From contig PPHI01000063.1 in assembly GCA_002901265.1 (NCBI GenBank), positions 62,001 to 126,000 of the forward strand: a DNA stretch of 64,000 nt, in the 5' to 3' direction. The stretch comes from Rhodopirellula baltica (lineage in GTDB: Bacteria > Planctomycetota > Planctomycetia > Pirellulales > Pirellulaceae). The position numbers and the translations under genes were made by a program. The notes beneath the pieces are model-generated. The model ran no database searches, was not told the DNA's origin, and saw only the letters and a list, made by a program, of their open reading frames with translations. Positions within the stretch are counted from its first letter, which is position 1, and every line of letters begins with the position of its first letter. This document shows positions 9,100-20,044 of this stretch, one piece after another.

Positions 9100-9726
9100 A
9101 TGGCAGCATCAAAAGCGAAAAAGGTCGTCTTCGATCCGCTCGTCGACAACAACCCGATCGCCCTGCAGATCCTTGGGATTTGTAGTGCACTCGCGGTCAC
9201 GACCAAATTAGAAACCTCGATCGTAATGGCGATCGCCGTACTTCTTGTCACGGCGTGCAGTAACTTTTGCGTCAGTGCGATTCGATCCTTCATCCCCAGC
9301 AGCATCCGAATCATCGCGCAAATGTGCGTGATCGCCTCGCTGGTGATCGTGGTCGACCAGATCCTCAAAGCGTACCTGTTTGACATCAGCAAACAGCTCA
9401 GCGTTTTTGTTGGTCTGATCATCACCAACTGTATCGTCATGGGTCGCGCCGAAGGCTTCGCAATGAAGAACAAACCCGGTGTCAGTTTCCTTGACGGTGT
9501 CGGTAACGGCCTCGGTTACGGCTTGGTCCTACTGTTCGTCGCGGTTTTCCGCGAAGTGCTCGGTAGCGGCACCTTGCTTGGCTTCGAGATTCTGAAGCTT
9601 GACCGAAACGGTGGTTGGTACAACCCCAACAACCTGATGCTGTTGCCACCAAGCGCGTTCTTCCTGATCGGCTTCTTGATCTGGATCATCCGCGCCAACA
9701 AACCCGAACAAATCGAAGAGGCGTAA
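9100..9726 (+). CDS. nqrD: Na+-NQR subunit D
   Basis: 208 residues, an integral membrane protein with about six helices. Together with NqrE it holds the intramembrane iron centre (iron or 2Fe-2S) that NqrM helps to load. The expected cysteines are present: Cys28 in [15 protein letters not shown] and Cys111 in [13 protein letters not shown]. It starts 3 bases after the nqrC stop, so the genes are tightly linked. Confidence 0.95.
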   Translation: MAASKAKKVVFDPLVDNNPIALQILGICSALAVTTKLETSIVMAIAVLLVTACSNFCVSAIRSFIPSSIRIIAQMCVIASLVIVVDQILKAYLFDISKQLSVFVGLIITNCIVMGRAEGFAMKNKPGVSFLDGVGNGLGYGLVLLFVAVFREVLGSGTLLGFEILKLDRNGGWYNPNNLMLLPPSAFFLIGFLIWIIRANKPEQIEEA

Positions 9727-9738
9727 GGGAGCCGAACC

Positions 9739-10386
9739 ATGGAAAATGTGATCGAAACTCACCTCAGCATTTTGCTGAAAGCCATCTTCGTGGAGAACCT
9801 GGCACTCTCGTTCTTCCTTGGGATGTGTACGTTCTTGGCAATCAGCAAGAACGTGAAAACGGCACTAGGCCTCGGCGTCGCCGTGGTCGTGATCGAAGCG
9901 ATCACCGTGCCTGCGAACCAATTGATCTATGCGTTGCTGTTAAAGAAAGGCGCGCTTACCTGGATGAATGGCTTCGTCTCCACGGAAACGATCGACTTTT
10001 CAACCGTCGATCTGAGCTTCCTCGGATTCATTAGCTTCATCGGGGTGATCGCCGCGATGGTCCAAATCCTCGAGATGTTTTTGGACAAGTTCGTTCCCTC
10101 GCTTTACAACACGCTGGGGATCTTCTTGCCGCTGATCACCGTGAACTGCGCCATTCTGGGTGCTTCGCTGTTCATGCAAGAACGCAACTACAGCTTCCCC
10201 GAATCGTGCACCTACGGCCTTGGCTGTGGTGTCGGCTGGGCACTGGCAATCGTTGCTCTGGCCGGTATTCGTGAAAAGATGAAGTACAGCGATGTGCCTC
10301 CACCGCTCCGCGGTTTGGGCATCACGTTTATCACGGTTGGTTTGATGGCGCTTGCGTTCATGTCGTTCAGCGGTATTCAGCTGTAG
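9739..10386 (+). CDS. nqrE: Na+-NQR subunit E
   Basis: 215 residues, a six-helix membrane subunit homologous to NqrD and inserted in the opposite orientation. Iron-centre cysteines are Cys30 in [17 protein letters not shown] and Cys137 in [20 protein letters not shown] element lies before the ATG, so ribosome binding is plausible. It follows nqrD by 12 bases and precedes nqrF by 57. Confidence 0.95.
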   Translation: MENVIETHLSILLKAIFVENLALSFFLGMCTFLAISKNVKTALGLGVAVVVIEAITVPANQLIYALLLKKGALTWMNGFVSTETIDFSTVDLSFLGFISFIGVIAAMVQILEMFLDKFVPSLYNTLGIFLPLITVNCAILGASLFMQERNYSFPESCTYGLGCGVGWALAIVALAGIREKMKYSDVPPPLRGLGITFITVGLMALAFMSFSGIQL

Positions 10387-10443
10387 TCAATCGCCAGCCC
10401 TTTGTTGCATCCCTTATAAAATCAATCAGCCAAAGAGACAAAA

Positions 10444-11664
10444 ATGTCCACCATCATACTTGGCGTCCTCATGTTCACCGCGGTGGTGGTGGCACTGGTG
10501 GTCGTCATTTTGCTAGCCAAAAAGCAGCTCGTCGCATCGGGTCCGGTCAAAATTCTGGTCAATGAACAGAAAGAGATCGAAGTCCCCGCCGGTGGCAAGT
10601 TGCTGGGCGCCCTCGCGGACGCCGGTATCTTCGTTTCCAGCGCCTGTGGTGGCGGTGGTACCTGTGCCCAATGTCGCGTCAAAGTGACCGAAGGCGGCGG
10701 CGAGATCCTGGCAACCGAGAAGGACCATATCAATAAAAAGGAAGCTGCCGAAGGCAATCGCTTGTCATGTCAAGTTGCTGTCAAGCAAGACATGCACGTC
10801 GAAGTCCCCGAGGAAGCTTTCGAAACCAAGAAGTGGGAATGCACCGTCAAAAGCAACGAAAACGTTGCGACGTTCATTAAGGAATTCGTTCTCGAACTGC
10901 CCGCTGGCGAAGACGTTAACTTCAAAGCTGGTGGTTACATTCAAATCGAATGCCCTCCTCACGTAGCTAACTACAAAGACTTCGCGATCCAAGAAGAGTA
11001 TCACGAAGACTGGGACAAGTACGACATTTGGCGATTCGTCTCCAAAGTTGACGAGCCAGTCGTGCGTGCTTACTCGATGGCTAACTACCCGGGCGAGAAA
11101 GGCATCATCATGCTGAACGTCCGTGTTGCCACGCCACCGCCACGCAACCCCGAGTTGCCTCCAGGAAAGATGTCCAGTTACATCTTTAACCTGAAACCCG
11201 GCGACAAAGCGACCATCAGCGGCCCCTATGGTGAGTTCTTCATCAAAGACACGGACGCCGAAATGGTTTACATCGGTGGTGGTGCGGGTATGGCTCCTCT
11301 GCGTAGCCATATCTTCGAACTCTTCAAACGTCGCAAGACGAACCGCAAAGTCAGCTACTGGTACGGCGGTCGAAGCATGCGAGAATTGTTCTACGTCGAC
11401 CACTTCCGCGAGATCGAAGAAGAGTTCCCGAACTTCAAATTCAACATCGCGTTGTCGGATCCGTTGCCAGAAGACAACTGGACCGGCTACCAAGGTTTCA
11501 TCCACCAGGTGTTGTTGGAAAACTACCTCGCCAACCACCCTGCACCGGAAGACATCGAGTACTACATCTGTGGCCCGCCGATGATGAATGCGGCCGTCTT
11601 CAAGATGTTGGATGACTTGGGTGTTGAGCCTGAAAACATCATGTACGATGACTTCGGCGGATAG
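10444..11664 (+). CDS. nqrF: Na+-NQR subunit F, NADH-oxidising FAD/2Fe-2S subunit
   Basis: 406 residues. One N-terminal helix anchors it in the membrane; a plant-ferredoxin domain follows with Cys68, Cys74, Cys77 and Cys109 ([12 protein letters not shown] and LSCQVAV). A ferredoxin-reductase module then carries the FAD motif RAYS (208-211), the NAD-binding [12 protein letters not shown] and the C-terminal [12 protein letters not shown]. This is the electron entry point: NADH to FAD to 2Fe-2S. It ends with the typical YDDFGG tail, so the gene is full length. Confidence 0.96.
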   Translation: MSTIILGVLMFTAVVVALVVVILLAKKQLVASGPVKILVNEQKEIEVPAGGKLLGALADAGIFVSSACGGGGTCAQCRVKVTEGGGEILATEKDHINKKEAAEGNRLSCQVAVKQDMHVEVPEEAFETKKWECTVKSNENVATFIKEFVLELPAGEDVNFKAGGYIQIECPPHVANYKDFAIQEEYHEDWDKYDIWRFVSKVDEPVVRAYSMANYPGEKGIIMLNVRVATPPPRNPELPPGKMSSYIFNLKPGDKATISGPYGEFFIKDTDAEMVYIGGGAGMAPLRSHIFELFKRRKTNRKVSYWYGGRSMRELFYVDHFREIEEEFPNFKFNIALSDPLPEDNWTGYQGFIHQVLLENYLANHPAPEDIEYYICGPPMMNAAVFKMLDDLGVEPENIMYDDFGG

Positions 11665-11700
11665 GAACCGCAAGTTTCCCCATCTCAAGATAACTGTCTT

Positions 11701-13065
11701 ATGACAATTGAAACCACGCGGCGAAGTATTGCACTCGCCGCGTTTTTTTACGCCTGTGCTTTTTCTGCCATCGCGCTGCCGCTTACAGTAGCGTCCAATG
11801 CGTTTGCCCAGGCACCGCCCGGCGACGAGATTCGCCAGTTCAACGGCGGAACGATGGGCACCAGCTATATGGTCAAAGTGCTGGGCGGAAGCGAGCAAGA
11901 CGACCAGACCCTGAAACTGGCCATCGATGCCGAACTGCGTCAGGTCAACGACGAGATGTCCACTTACATCAAAGCGTCGGAGATCTCGCAATTCAACGAT
12001 TCCGATAGCACCGACTGGATTGAAGTCAGCAAGCCATTTGCGGAAGTCGTCGATTACGCACAGCAAGTTTCAAAGCTGACCGAGGGTGCCTTTGATGTCA
12101 CCGTCGGACCGCTCGTCAATGCGTGGAGCTTTGGTCCCACCGAACGGACCAACACAGTCCCAAGCGATGACGAGATCACGAAACTTCGCGAGATTGTTGG
12201 CTACGAGAAACTGCACGTTCGCCTCGATCCACCGTCTCTCAAGAAAGACGTCGCGGGATTGCGAATTGACCTTTCGTCAATCGCCAAAGGCCATGGTGTC
12301 GATCGCGTGATCGATCGGCTTAAGTCTCTCGACATTGAATCCGCGTTTGTGGAAATCGGCGGAGAGGTTCGAACGTTCGGAAAGAAACCGGATGGTCCGT
12401 GGCGCGTTGGCATCCAGTTGCCCGACACGAACGAAGAAACCGTGATGGTCGCACATGCAATGAATCCAGGTGATGACGCCGGCAATTCGATGGCGACATC
12501 CGGCGACTACCGCAACTTCTTCACCGTTGGCAAAAAGCGATATTCGCACACCATCGATCCTCGGACGGCAAAGCCAATCGAACACAACCTTGCATCCATC
12601 ACGGTGATCGCCCCGTTGTGCATGCAAGCCGATGCGTGGGCAACAGCGCTCAGCGTCGTTGGCACCGATGCGGCACTAAAACTCGCCCAAGACAACGAGT
12701 TGAACGTTTTGCTTGCCCAGCGGACGGAAGACTCATTTGCCTTGCACGGAACTGGCAACTTAGCGGCCTACGCCGAGGGTTCCGAGCAGAGCGATCAAGC
12801 CGATGCTGACGCCGGTGCGGCTCCAGAGAAAAGCTTGTTTCAACAGGTGCTGCCGATCACCATCCTGTCCTTCGGTGTGTTTTCAATTTTGCTCTTTGCG
12901 ATGGCAGTCGGAGTGATCTTTGGGCGCAAACAAATCAGCGGATCTTGCGGAGGCCTAAACGCCCAAACGAATCCAGATGGCAGCACAAGTTGTTCGCTGT
13001 GCAGCAGCCCATCGGATGCGTGTAAAGAGCTTCGCGAAAAGATGGCGCAAAAGGACCAGGTTTGA
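11701..13065 (+). CDS. apbE: fusion of ApbE (FAD:protein FMN transferase) with NqrM-like domain
   Basis: 454 residues. A signal sequence (1-37, ending AFAQ) precedes a full ApbE domain: GTMGTSYMVKV, FDVTVGPLVNAW, IDLSSIAKGHGVD, GGEVRTFGKKPDG, ATSGDYRNF, SHTIDPRTAKPIEH. ApbE attaches FMN to the threonines of NqrB and NqrC. A linker (about 350-378) leads to one membrane helix (about 383-408) and a Cys-rich tail, GRKQISGSCGGL followed by three more clustered Cys, which matches NqrM (DUF539), the factor needed to mature the NqrD/E iron centre. In Vibrio-type operons apbE and nqrM are separate neighbours; here they are one chain. Fusion is read directly from the frame; function of the tail is by motif. 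Confidence 0.88.
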   Translation: MTIETTRRSIALAAFFYACAFSAIALPLTVASNAFAQAPPGDEIRQFNGGTMGTSYMVKVLGGSEQDDQTLKLAIDAELRQVNDEMSTYIKASEISQFNDSDSTDWIEVSKPFAEVVDYAQQVSKLTEGAFDVTVGPLVNAWSFGPTERTNTVPSDDEITKLREIVGYEKLHVRLDPPSLKKDVAGLRIDLSSIAKGHGVDRVIDRLKSLDIESAFVEIGGEVRTFGKKPDGPWRVGIQLPDTNEETVMVAHAMNPGDDAGNSMATSGDYRNFFTVGKKRYSHTIDPRTAKPIEHNLASITVIAPLCMQADAWATALSVVGTDAALKLAQDNELNVLLAQRTEDSFALHGTGNLAAYAEGSEQSDQADADAGAAPEKSLFQQVLPITILSFGVFSILLFAMAVGVIFGRKQISGSCGGLNAQTNPDGSTSCSLCSSPSDACKELREKMAQKDQV

Positions 13066-13127
13066 TCGTTCGGTACAGCCGCTGAATCATTCACCAACTC
13101 CCGTCTTCGCAAATTGTCAAAATCAAA

Positions 13128-13481
13128 ATGCGAAGCAAGCGATTCTCCATTCGGACGCTCCTTATCGCGATGATGCTCATCGCGATCGCGTTCAACTATG
13201 GCCCCACATGGTACCGACGGTCCAAATTCGGTGATCAATACGAGGCTGTTCGTAATAATACCTGGAGTCGTGATAGCGGTACCTCGAACGGATACGAGTT
13301 TCGTGCCGCAAATGGTGCGATGCTTTCTGTCTGGACCACAGAACATGAATACGTCGAACGAAGCGGCCTTATTGAACCGCTAAACTTTGACCCGGATCCA
13401 TCTCGCTATTATGTTTACCCGCCCGGAAAGTGGGTCAACACCGTCGACGAAGTCATGGAAACATGGGACCAATACGACTAA
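13128..13481 (+). CDS. small membrane-anchored hypothetical protein
   Basis: 117 residues. The N-terminus RFSIRTLLIAMMLIAIAF is a start-plus-helix pattern very common in planctomycete small proteins, so this is likely a real gene. One helix (about 8-24) is followed by a short soluble domain ending in EVMETWDQYD. Its last 19 bases overlap the start of the YbiA-like gene in another frame. No function can be given. Confidence 0.6.
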   Translation: MRSKRFSIRTLLIAMMLIAIAFNYGPTWYRRSKFGDQYEAVRNNTWSRDSGTSNGYEFRAANGAMLSVWTTEHEYVERSGLIEPLNFDPDPSRYYVYPPGKWVNTVDEVMETWDQYD

Positions 13482-13942
13482 ACGAAAGCATCAGGTTTTA
13501 CCTAGTGGATGAGGAGTACGGCGAGTTCTCGAACTTTGCCCCCTTTCCTTTCGAACTTGACGGCAAGACCTGGCCGACGAGCGAACACTATTTCCAAGCT
13601 CAGAAGTTTGTGGGCACGCCCCACGCAGAAGAGATCCGGATTGTCGAATCACCAATGAAAGCGGCAATCATGGGCCGTGACCGTAGCCGCCCGCTGCGAT
13701 CGGATTGGGAGAAGGTCAAAGACGACGTCATGCGAGGGGCACTGGCTGCAAAGTTCGCTCAACATCCACCGTTAACCCAATTGTTGTTGGCGACCGGCGA
13801 CGCGATGATTGTTGAACACACCAGAAACGATTCGTACTGGGGTGACGGTGGCGATGGTTCAGGACAGAACAAGCTTGGAATCCTGCTGGTCGAACTCCGG
13901 GAAAAACTTAGTGCGGCCGCTCGCAAGCGTAGCGACAGCTAA
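13463..13942 (+). CDS. YbiA-like N-glycosidase (DUF1768/NADAR family)
   Basis: 159 residues from ATG 13463; an upstream ATG at 13430 would add non-conserved residues inside the previous gene. The family signature is clear: GEFSNFAPFPFELDGKTW, then PTSEHYFQAQKF and the C-terminal YWGDGGDGSGQNKLG. YbiA-type enzymes cleave N-glycosidic bonds of damaged riboflavin-pathway intermediates, and NADAR relatives act on ADP-ribosyl groups; which applies here cannot be told. Stop codons of this gene and the convergent HD hydrolase abut. Confidence 0.85.
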   Translation: MGPIRLNESIRFYLVDEEYGEFSNFAPFPFELDGKTWPTSEHYFQAQKFVGTPHAEEIRIVESPMKAAIMGRDRSRPLRSDWEKVKDDVMRGALAAKFAQHPPLTQLLLATGDAMIVEHTRNDSYWGDGGDGSGQNKLGILLVELREKLSAAARKRSDS

Positions 13943-14485
13943 TCAGCTCGCCTGACGCTTGAGATGTTCAAGGCAGTCACGCACGACCGCATCCGCTGCG
14001 TTGTCGAGCGCTTCGTTGATACCTTTCAGTCCGGCGATGACTTCGTTTGCCCAGCGGACATATTCAAGTTGCCTCGAAATCGGCCAATCTTGCGGCGGAT
14101 CATCAAGCATCGTACGTAGGTTACAGGTCTTGTCAGCAAGTTTGATTTGCTTGGCACCATCGCTTTTATGGGGAGCGTTGACGACCTGCAGGCGTTTGCG
14201 TTCTTGCTTGGGCAGCGATTTATCATCGGTGCACTCCATCACCAGCGCCGCGATATCGCAGCCAAAGCGTTCGCGAATTTCTGATTCAGTCGCCTCGGTA
14301 TCTTCGACGGTGTCATGCAATAACGCCGCAATCAAAATGGACTGGTCCGCGACATTTCCAACACGCGCCAAGTGGTCGGCGACTTCGATGGGGTGATTGA
14401 TGTATGGAGTCCCGGCAGCATTTTTCCTTCGTTGGTCGCTGTGTTTATCGGCCGCGAAAAGGACTGCGTCGAGTAGTGCGTTCAT
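13943..14485 (-). CDS. Mesh1-like HD hydrolase (ppGpp/NADPH phosphohydrolase family)
   Basis: 180 residues, only the HD hydrolase part of the RelA/SpoT family, as in small alarmone hydrolases. Motifs: AADKHSDQRRKNAAGTPYI, NHPIEVADHLA, the HD pair in AALLHDTVEDTE, and KLADKTCNLR. No synthetase, TGS or ACT domain is attached. Members remove pyrophosphate from (p)ppGpp, and some dephosphorylate NADPH. Catalytic His and Asp are intact, so it is likely active. Single-gene unit, convergent with the YbiA-like gene. Confidence 0.88.
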   Translation of the reverse strand: MNALLDAVLFAADKHSDQRRKNAAGTPYINHPIEVADHLARVGNVADQSILIAALLHDTVEDTEATESEIRERFGCDIAALVMECTDDKSLPKQERKRLQVVNAPHKSDGAKQIKLADKTCNLRTMLDDPPQDWPISRQLEYVRWANEVIAGLKGINEALDNAADAVVRDCLEHLKRQAS

Positions 14486-14721
14486 TGATAGAAAGCCAGA
14501 GAGCGAAGTGGAATGTGACGCAATCAGTTAGGCGTGGCCAGAAGCCAACGTGGGCGCGTCGATCGCCAAGGAATTGTCGCCCGATATTCATCCGCAGCCA
14601 CACGCCAATTCTGTTGCGAGGTAGCGACAGCCGCGTTCAAATTCGATACGGAACCAGGTTGGAAGCCTGAGTAGCAGCATGCGCGGCAGAACTGGTATAC
14701 GAAGTCTTGAATGACTCGGGC

Positions 14722-15783
<1,062 letters not shown>

Positions 15784-15832
15784 ATCGAGCGATTCACGTT
15801 GGGGCTAGACGGTGCGACGTCTTACCGTTTGA

Positions 15833-17959
15833 TTAGAGACCGCGTTCTTTGGCGTACGACTTGATGCGGTAAATCCGTTGTTCTTCGACGGAATCACGTA
15901 CCACAAGTTTGCCATCGCTATCGACCATCAAGATCATTCCAGGCGTCGTCATCTCTTCATCATCTTTGACGATCGGCATCTGAACGCCACCTTCTAGATC
16001 GATGATCGTGGCCGCAGACTCGATAACCATTTCGCCGGTCTTCTTGATTTCCAAAGTGATTGGGTCAACGACATCAGCGGATTCGACAGTGGCACTTAGA
16101 ACCGTACCTTCGCTGGCTTCGATGGTCGTTGGAACGAACGTCCCCAAACCGAGGTCGAAGCTGCTAGCGACGACTTCGGCGGTTGGTACATCGCCTTCCG
16201 CGACGACGACCCGGTTCCCAATTTCCATGTATTTGGCACGGCTGTTAGGCTTTGCCGGTCCCACGAACGACTGGTCCAACTTCTTGGGCAACGAAACGGG
16301 CTCGCTAATGTCGCTCCATTCGCTCCATCGTTTGTAGTCACGTTCTTGTGTTTGTGCAGCTTTGGCGACCAGTGAGACCACACGGCTGTAGGCATCCGGA
16401 TCGAGTGACTTTCCTTTGGGTTGCAATTCCGGCTTCTCAGGGAAGTTCGGATCATTAACCGCAAACCGAATTCGATAGACGTACTTGTGGTCTCGAAGAG
16501 GTGCGTTCTTATCCCGCTGTGCACCGCGGAGGTAGGCAAAGTCATAAAAGCGAAGCAGCTTGTAATCGACCGGGTTTTCCTCGGCCGCCTTGCCTTCCAT
16601 TCCGCGAGCAGAGCCACCGCTACCGCCATAGCCACTGCCGCCGTAGCCGCTTCCATACCCACCCATGTCGCTATCCATGCCGCTGCCGTAGCCGCCCATG
16701 CCCATGTCGCCTTCCATGCCGCTCCCATAGCCACTGCCATAACCGCCACCACCGGCGCGAGTTTGGCCACCTTTGAGATCAACCTGGAAGTTACTCATGT
16801 CGACGTTACCCAGCTTTTGCGCCTCCAGCTCGGACTCGGTCAAGAGCTGCTCTTGATCCAGTTCGCGCTGGGTCTTCAACGGAATCAACGGGTGAGTCGC
16901 CAATCGTTGGTACGGATCCAGCAAAATTGGCGGAATCCACATCGTGACCCCAGTGACCCAATAATCACGGGGCACGATTTCCGGTGCGAAGCCTGACCAG
17001 TAAAAGGCGGCGTTTCGGATCGTGATCTCGTTCGAATCGCGAAGGATCCAATCATCGTCGGTCAATTGATCCACCGTTTTATTGGTGACGTCTGCCCGCT
17101 CGACTTGATACGCAATGTACGTGGGCAAGTCACGTGTTCGCGGGTTGTATTCAGCCGCGTAGGACAAGGCCTCTTGATAGGAATCGATCAGCTTCTTGTG
17201 AGGAATCGCAGCTGACCCGGCGATGAAGTAGCCGAGACCTGGTACCGGCGGCTGATCTTCGCCGTTGGCAACCGATTTGGTTGGTGCCGCCTTTGTACCG
17301 AGGTTTTCGTCGGCGGGAAGCTTACGAACCGGTCCCGAAGTCGAGGCGGCCATGCCCGAAGACGAAGCGCCCATACCGCTCATCATCATGTCTGACTCGT
17401 AGCCTTCCATTCCGCCGCCCATCATGCCGTACATGTCGGCCATGTTGTTCTGGCGAGAATTCCGACGACTGCTACGTGTCGGCTTTTGCTCGACTTTTTC
17501 GACTTCGTCGGCGGCCTCAAGATCAGCCAATGCATACAAGCCATCCTTCGATCGATATGCCATCGATGCGATCACGCCCTGTACTTGAATGCCCTCTGGT
17601 TTGCTGAGTTCGGGGTCTTTGCGGCGTACTTTATTTGCCGCAACTTTTCCTGGTTCCCATAGCTGTGGCGTGTAGAGACTGGCCGGAATCGCGGTGAGAA
17701 ACTTTTGTTGTTCTTTTGCGATATCGAACTCTTCAAAGCTCGTTCGCCGCTCGGCGAGAACCTCTTCATTGTGATTGTTGTCGACTTCGTTCTTCACTTC
17801 ATTCGCACTCGTCGCCAAACGCTGCGGATCACGTGTCGCTCGAATATCTTCTTTGCTGTAACCGATCCATGCGAGAAACCCTGCCGCCGCAATGATCAGC
17901 AACACAATCAACTTTTCGAAGTTGTAGAGCGCGAAATCTTTTAGTTTGTCGGAATCCAT
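15833..17959 (-). CDS. single-pass protein with YGSGM-rich insert, third gene of PilM operon (PilP-like position)
   Basis: 708 residues. A short cytoplasmic start, then one helix (about 15-33, LIVLLIIAAAGFLAWIG) and a long periplasmic part. Two low-complexity inserts occur: MYGMMGGGMEGYESDMMMSGM near 175-200 in pieces, and a Gly/Tyr/Ser/Met tract near 398-450 built of YGSG and GM units. Folded regions around 230-370 and 465-708 contain VYRIRFAV and end in GKLVVRDSVEEQRIYRIKSY. It follows the PilM-like and the second single-pass gene, so a role in the same envelope complex is inferred. No named domain recognised. Confidence 0.75.
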   Translation of the reverse strand: MDSDKLKDFALYNFEKLIVLLIIAAAGFLAWIGYSKEDIRATRDPQRLATSANEVKNEVDNNHNEEVLAERRTSFEEFDIAKEQQKFLTAIPASLYTPQLWEPGKVAANKVRRKDPELSKPEGIQVQGVIASMAYRSKDGLYALADLEAADEVEKVEQKPTRSSRRNSRQNNMADMYGMMGGGMEGYESDMMMSGMGASSSGMAASTSGPVRKLPADENLGTKAAPTKSVANGEDQPPVPGLGYFIAGSAAIPHKKLIDSYQEALSYAAEYNPRTRDLPTYIAYQVERADVTNKTVDQLTDDDWILRDSNEITIRNAAFYWSGFAPEIVPRDYWVTGVTMWIPPILLDPYQRLATHPLIPLKTQRELDQEQLLTESELEAQKLGNVDMSNFQVDLKGGQTRAGGGGYGSGYGSGMEGDMGMGGYGSGMDSDMGGYGSGYGGSGYGGSGGSARGMEGKAAEENPVDYKLLRFYDFAYLRGAQRDKNAPLRDHKYVYRIRFAVNDPNFPEKPELQPKGKSLDPDAYSRVVSLVAKAAQTQERDYKRWSEWSDISEPVSLPKKLDQSFVGPAKPNSRAKYMEIGNRVVVAEGDVPTAEVVASSFDLGLGTFVPTTIEASEGTVLSATVESADVVDPITLEIKKTGEMVIESAATIIDLEGGVQMPIVKDDEEMTTPGMILMVDSDGKLVVRDSVEEQRIYRIKSYAKERGL

Positions 17960-18085
17960 AGCAAGTCTCGTGGTTACGAGCGACTGATTGAACGAGAGTT
18001 CGTATTCGGTAAATCAACAGGATGACTCGATTCATCCCGCTGCTGTGAAATGAGTTTGATTAGGTGCCGCACAGACACGTGCTGA

Positions 18086-19969
18086 CTATGGCTCGTCAGT
18101 TACTTCGGGATCTGTTCCGGCTGGCGTTACTGTTGCCGCTGGTTGCGGCGGAGTGGTTGCGGCCCCAGGCGTCGCTGGGTCACCAGCATCCGGTGCCGCA
18201 GGCTGCGTGGTTCCTGGTGCCGGAGGCGTTCCCGCATCAGGCGTCGTCGGTGGCTGGGTACCGGTCGCGTCCGTTGCAGGTGTGCCGGTTCCCGGTGTCG
18301 TCACGGTCGGCGGTACCGTATCAGCAGCGGGTGTGGTTGCCGACGGATTGGGCAAATCGTCAATCACTTCGGCAGATGCGTCGATGGTGATCTCAGCTTG
18401 ATCCTTCAGTTTATCGACCCCAAGTGCTTCATCACTCGGCGGGTTCCAGAAGTAGATCAGACCGTAAATTTCCACATCCAAGTCGGTGGGGAATTCTTCG
18501 TCAGCGCCTCCGGCAACAGCAGCACCGCCGCCGGATCCCATTCCGCTCATTCCCATGTCCATCCCCATACCCATGCTTTCCATGCCGCTCATCCCACTCA
18601 TTCCCATGTCCATCCCCATACCACCGCCCATTCCGCCGGTAGCAGTACTGGATTTTCCTTTCGGCATGATGCGAACTTGGTAGACGTCGACCATTAGCGG
18701 CGCGTTACCACAGGCGGCAAGCAGTGCAGGGATGCTCTGCTGTTCCATTTGCAGTTTCAGCGTTACGGGAATTCGTTTCGCAACCGCGATGGCGACTTGG
18801 GAAGGATCGTTACTGGAGAATGCGCCGCGGAGGCTTGAGGCATCGATCGGCTCAAACGCGGTGTTCACATACCGGCCATCGCCCGGATCAACAGCGGCAA
18901 CGTCAGACGCCATGCCGTAACCCGCACCTTCACCTCCCATTCCCCCCATCGAATCCATCATCCCACTGCCATAGGCTTCACTGCTTCCCATGCTGCCGTA
19001 ACCACCCATACCGCCCGCCGAGATGCGTGAACCGGGCTCGGACATCGTTCCCTCGGTGAAGGAAACTGACTTACCAATCGCCAGGCTTTTGATCTCGCGG
19101 ATTTTGGCTTCGAAAGCTTGTTTCGCATCGCCGTTGACGACGGCCACGATTTGCAACAGCTGTTTGAGGATCCAGAGGTTTTCTTGGGAGTAGTAAACGT
19201 CGAGTTCCGACGGATAGTTCTTTGCGCCACGCCATGGGAACAAGTCCTTCAGCAACGCCTCTTGGCTGCCGGAACTCCATTTTACGACCGGCTCGTCAGT
19301 GGTTCCGGTGATATCAACCTTGCCACGACTGGTAGCCGGGCCGCTCATTCCGCTGGCCATCATGTCACCATAGCCGCTGTCCATGCCCGTCCCCATGCTC
19401 ATCCCCATCCCGGCGGAGGGCCGTTTGTTAAAATCGGCGGTCCATTTCGCTTTGGGGATCTCGGCGAGCGCCGGCAACTGGGTGCCGATGTAACGCTCGT
19501 AACGGCGAAGCAGTTCGGGGTTGACGTTTTCGTGTTCGGTGTTGCCGAACTCTTCGTACTTTTCGAACGGCAATTTCAGTTTGCTCTTGTCGACCTTCCC
19601 CGTTTCTGGATCACGAACATACTGGAATTCATTTAGAAACTCATCCTTCATGATCGTCGGCCAAGTCAGGATGTTGCGTTGGGCGTCAAAGACGTTTTCC
19701 CAAGCCGCCATGACTTCGCCTTTTCGTTCTTCGATCATTTCGTTCATGACGATGTGCGACAGCTCGTTGGGCTGTGCAGGCATCTGACTTTGATACTGCG
19801 AGACTTTCTTGAAGTCAGACTGAATGCTGCTGATCTGGCTTGCGATCTCCTTGTCCAGGGTGCTGGTGGAGAGGTACCAGACGGTCAGCGCACCGATCAG
19901 GACAACGGTACTGCCGATCCAGAAGCCGTACTTCAATGCGACGGCGAGGGCTTCTTTGACTTGGTCCAT
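18086..19969 (-). CDS. single-pass coiled-coil protein, second gene of PilM operon (PilO-like position)
   Basis: 627 residues. One helix near residues 14-33 (YGFWIGSTVVLIGALTVWYL) leads into a probable coiled coil (DKEIASQISSIQSDFKKVSQ), the layout of PilO/GspM proteins, which are much shorter. Three Met/Gly-rich tracts interrupt it (around 190-215, 305-345 and 440-485, for example MGMDMGMSGM). A C-terminal folded piece has VYQVRIMPKG and EIYGLIYFWNPP, and the last 80 residues are Pro/Thr/Ala-rich. It starts 75 bases after the PilM-like stop. PilO-like is my inference from gene order and topology. Confidence 0.75.
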   Translation of the reverse strand: MDQVKEALAVALKYGFWIGSTVVLIGALTVWYLSTSTLDKEIASQISSIQSDFKKVSQYQSQMPAQPNELSHIVMNEMIEERKGEVMAAWENVFDAQRNILTWPTIMKDEFLNEFQYVRDPETGKVDKSKLKLPFEKYEEFGNTEHENVNPELLRRYERYIGTQLPALAEIPKAKWTADFNKRPSAGMGMSMGTGMDSGYGDMMASGMSGPATSRGKVDITGTTDEPVVKWSSGSQEALLKDLFPWRGAKNYPSELDVYYSQENLWILKQLLQIVAVVNGDAKQAFEAKIREIKSLAIGKSVSFTEGTMSEPGSRISAGGMGGYGSMGSSEAYGSGMMDSMGGMGGEGAGYGMASDVAAVDPGDGRYVNTAFEPIDASSLRGAFSSNDPSQVAIAVAKRIPVTLKLQMEQQSIPALLAACGNAPLMVDVYQVRIMPKGKSSTATGGMGGGMGMDMGMSGMSGMESMGMGMDMGMSGMGSGGGAAVAGGADEEFPTDLDVEIYGLIYFWNPPSDEALGVDKLKDQAEITIDASAEVIDDLPNPSATTPAADTVPPTVTTPGTGTPATDATGTQPPTTPDAGTPPAPGTTQPAAPDAGDPATPGAATTPPQPAATVTPAGTDPEVTDEP

Positions 19970-20044
19970 GGCGAGTTGGTTAGGTTGAAAAGTGGTGCGC
20001 TGTTGGTTGACGAGAGGCGATCAAAAGACGAAGGAAATAATCTG

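Noticed and set aside
10765-12066. 433-codon open frame on the minus strand across nqrF/apbE
   Set aside because: Antisense to two certain genes; its composition follows from the codon bias of the plus-strand genes and no protein motif is seen.
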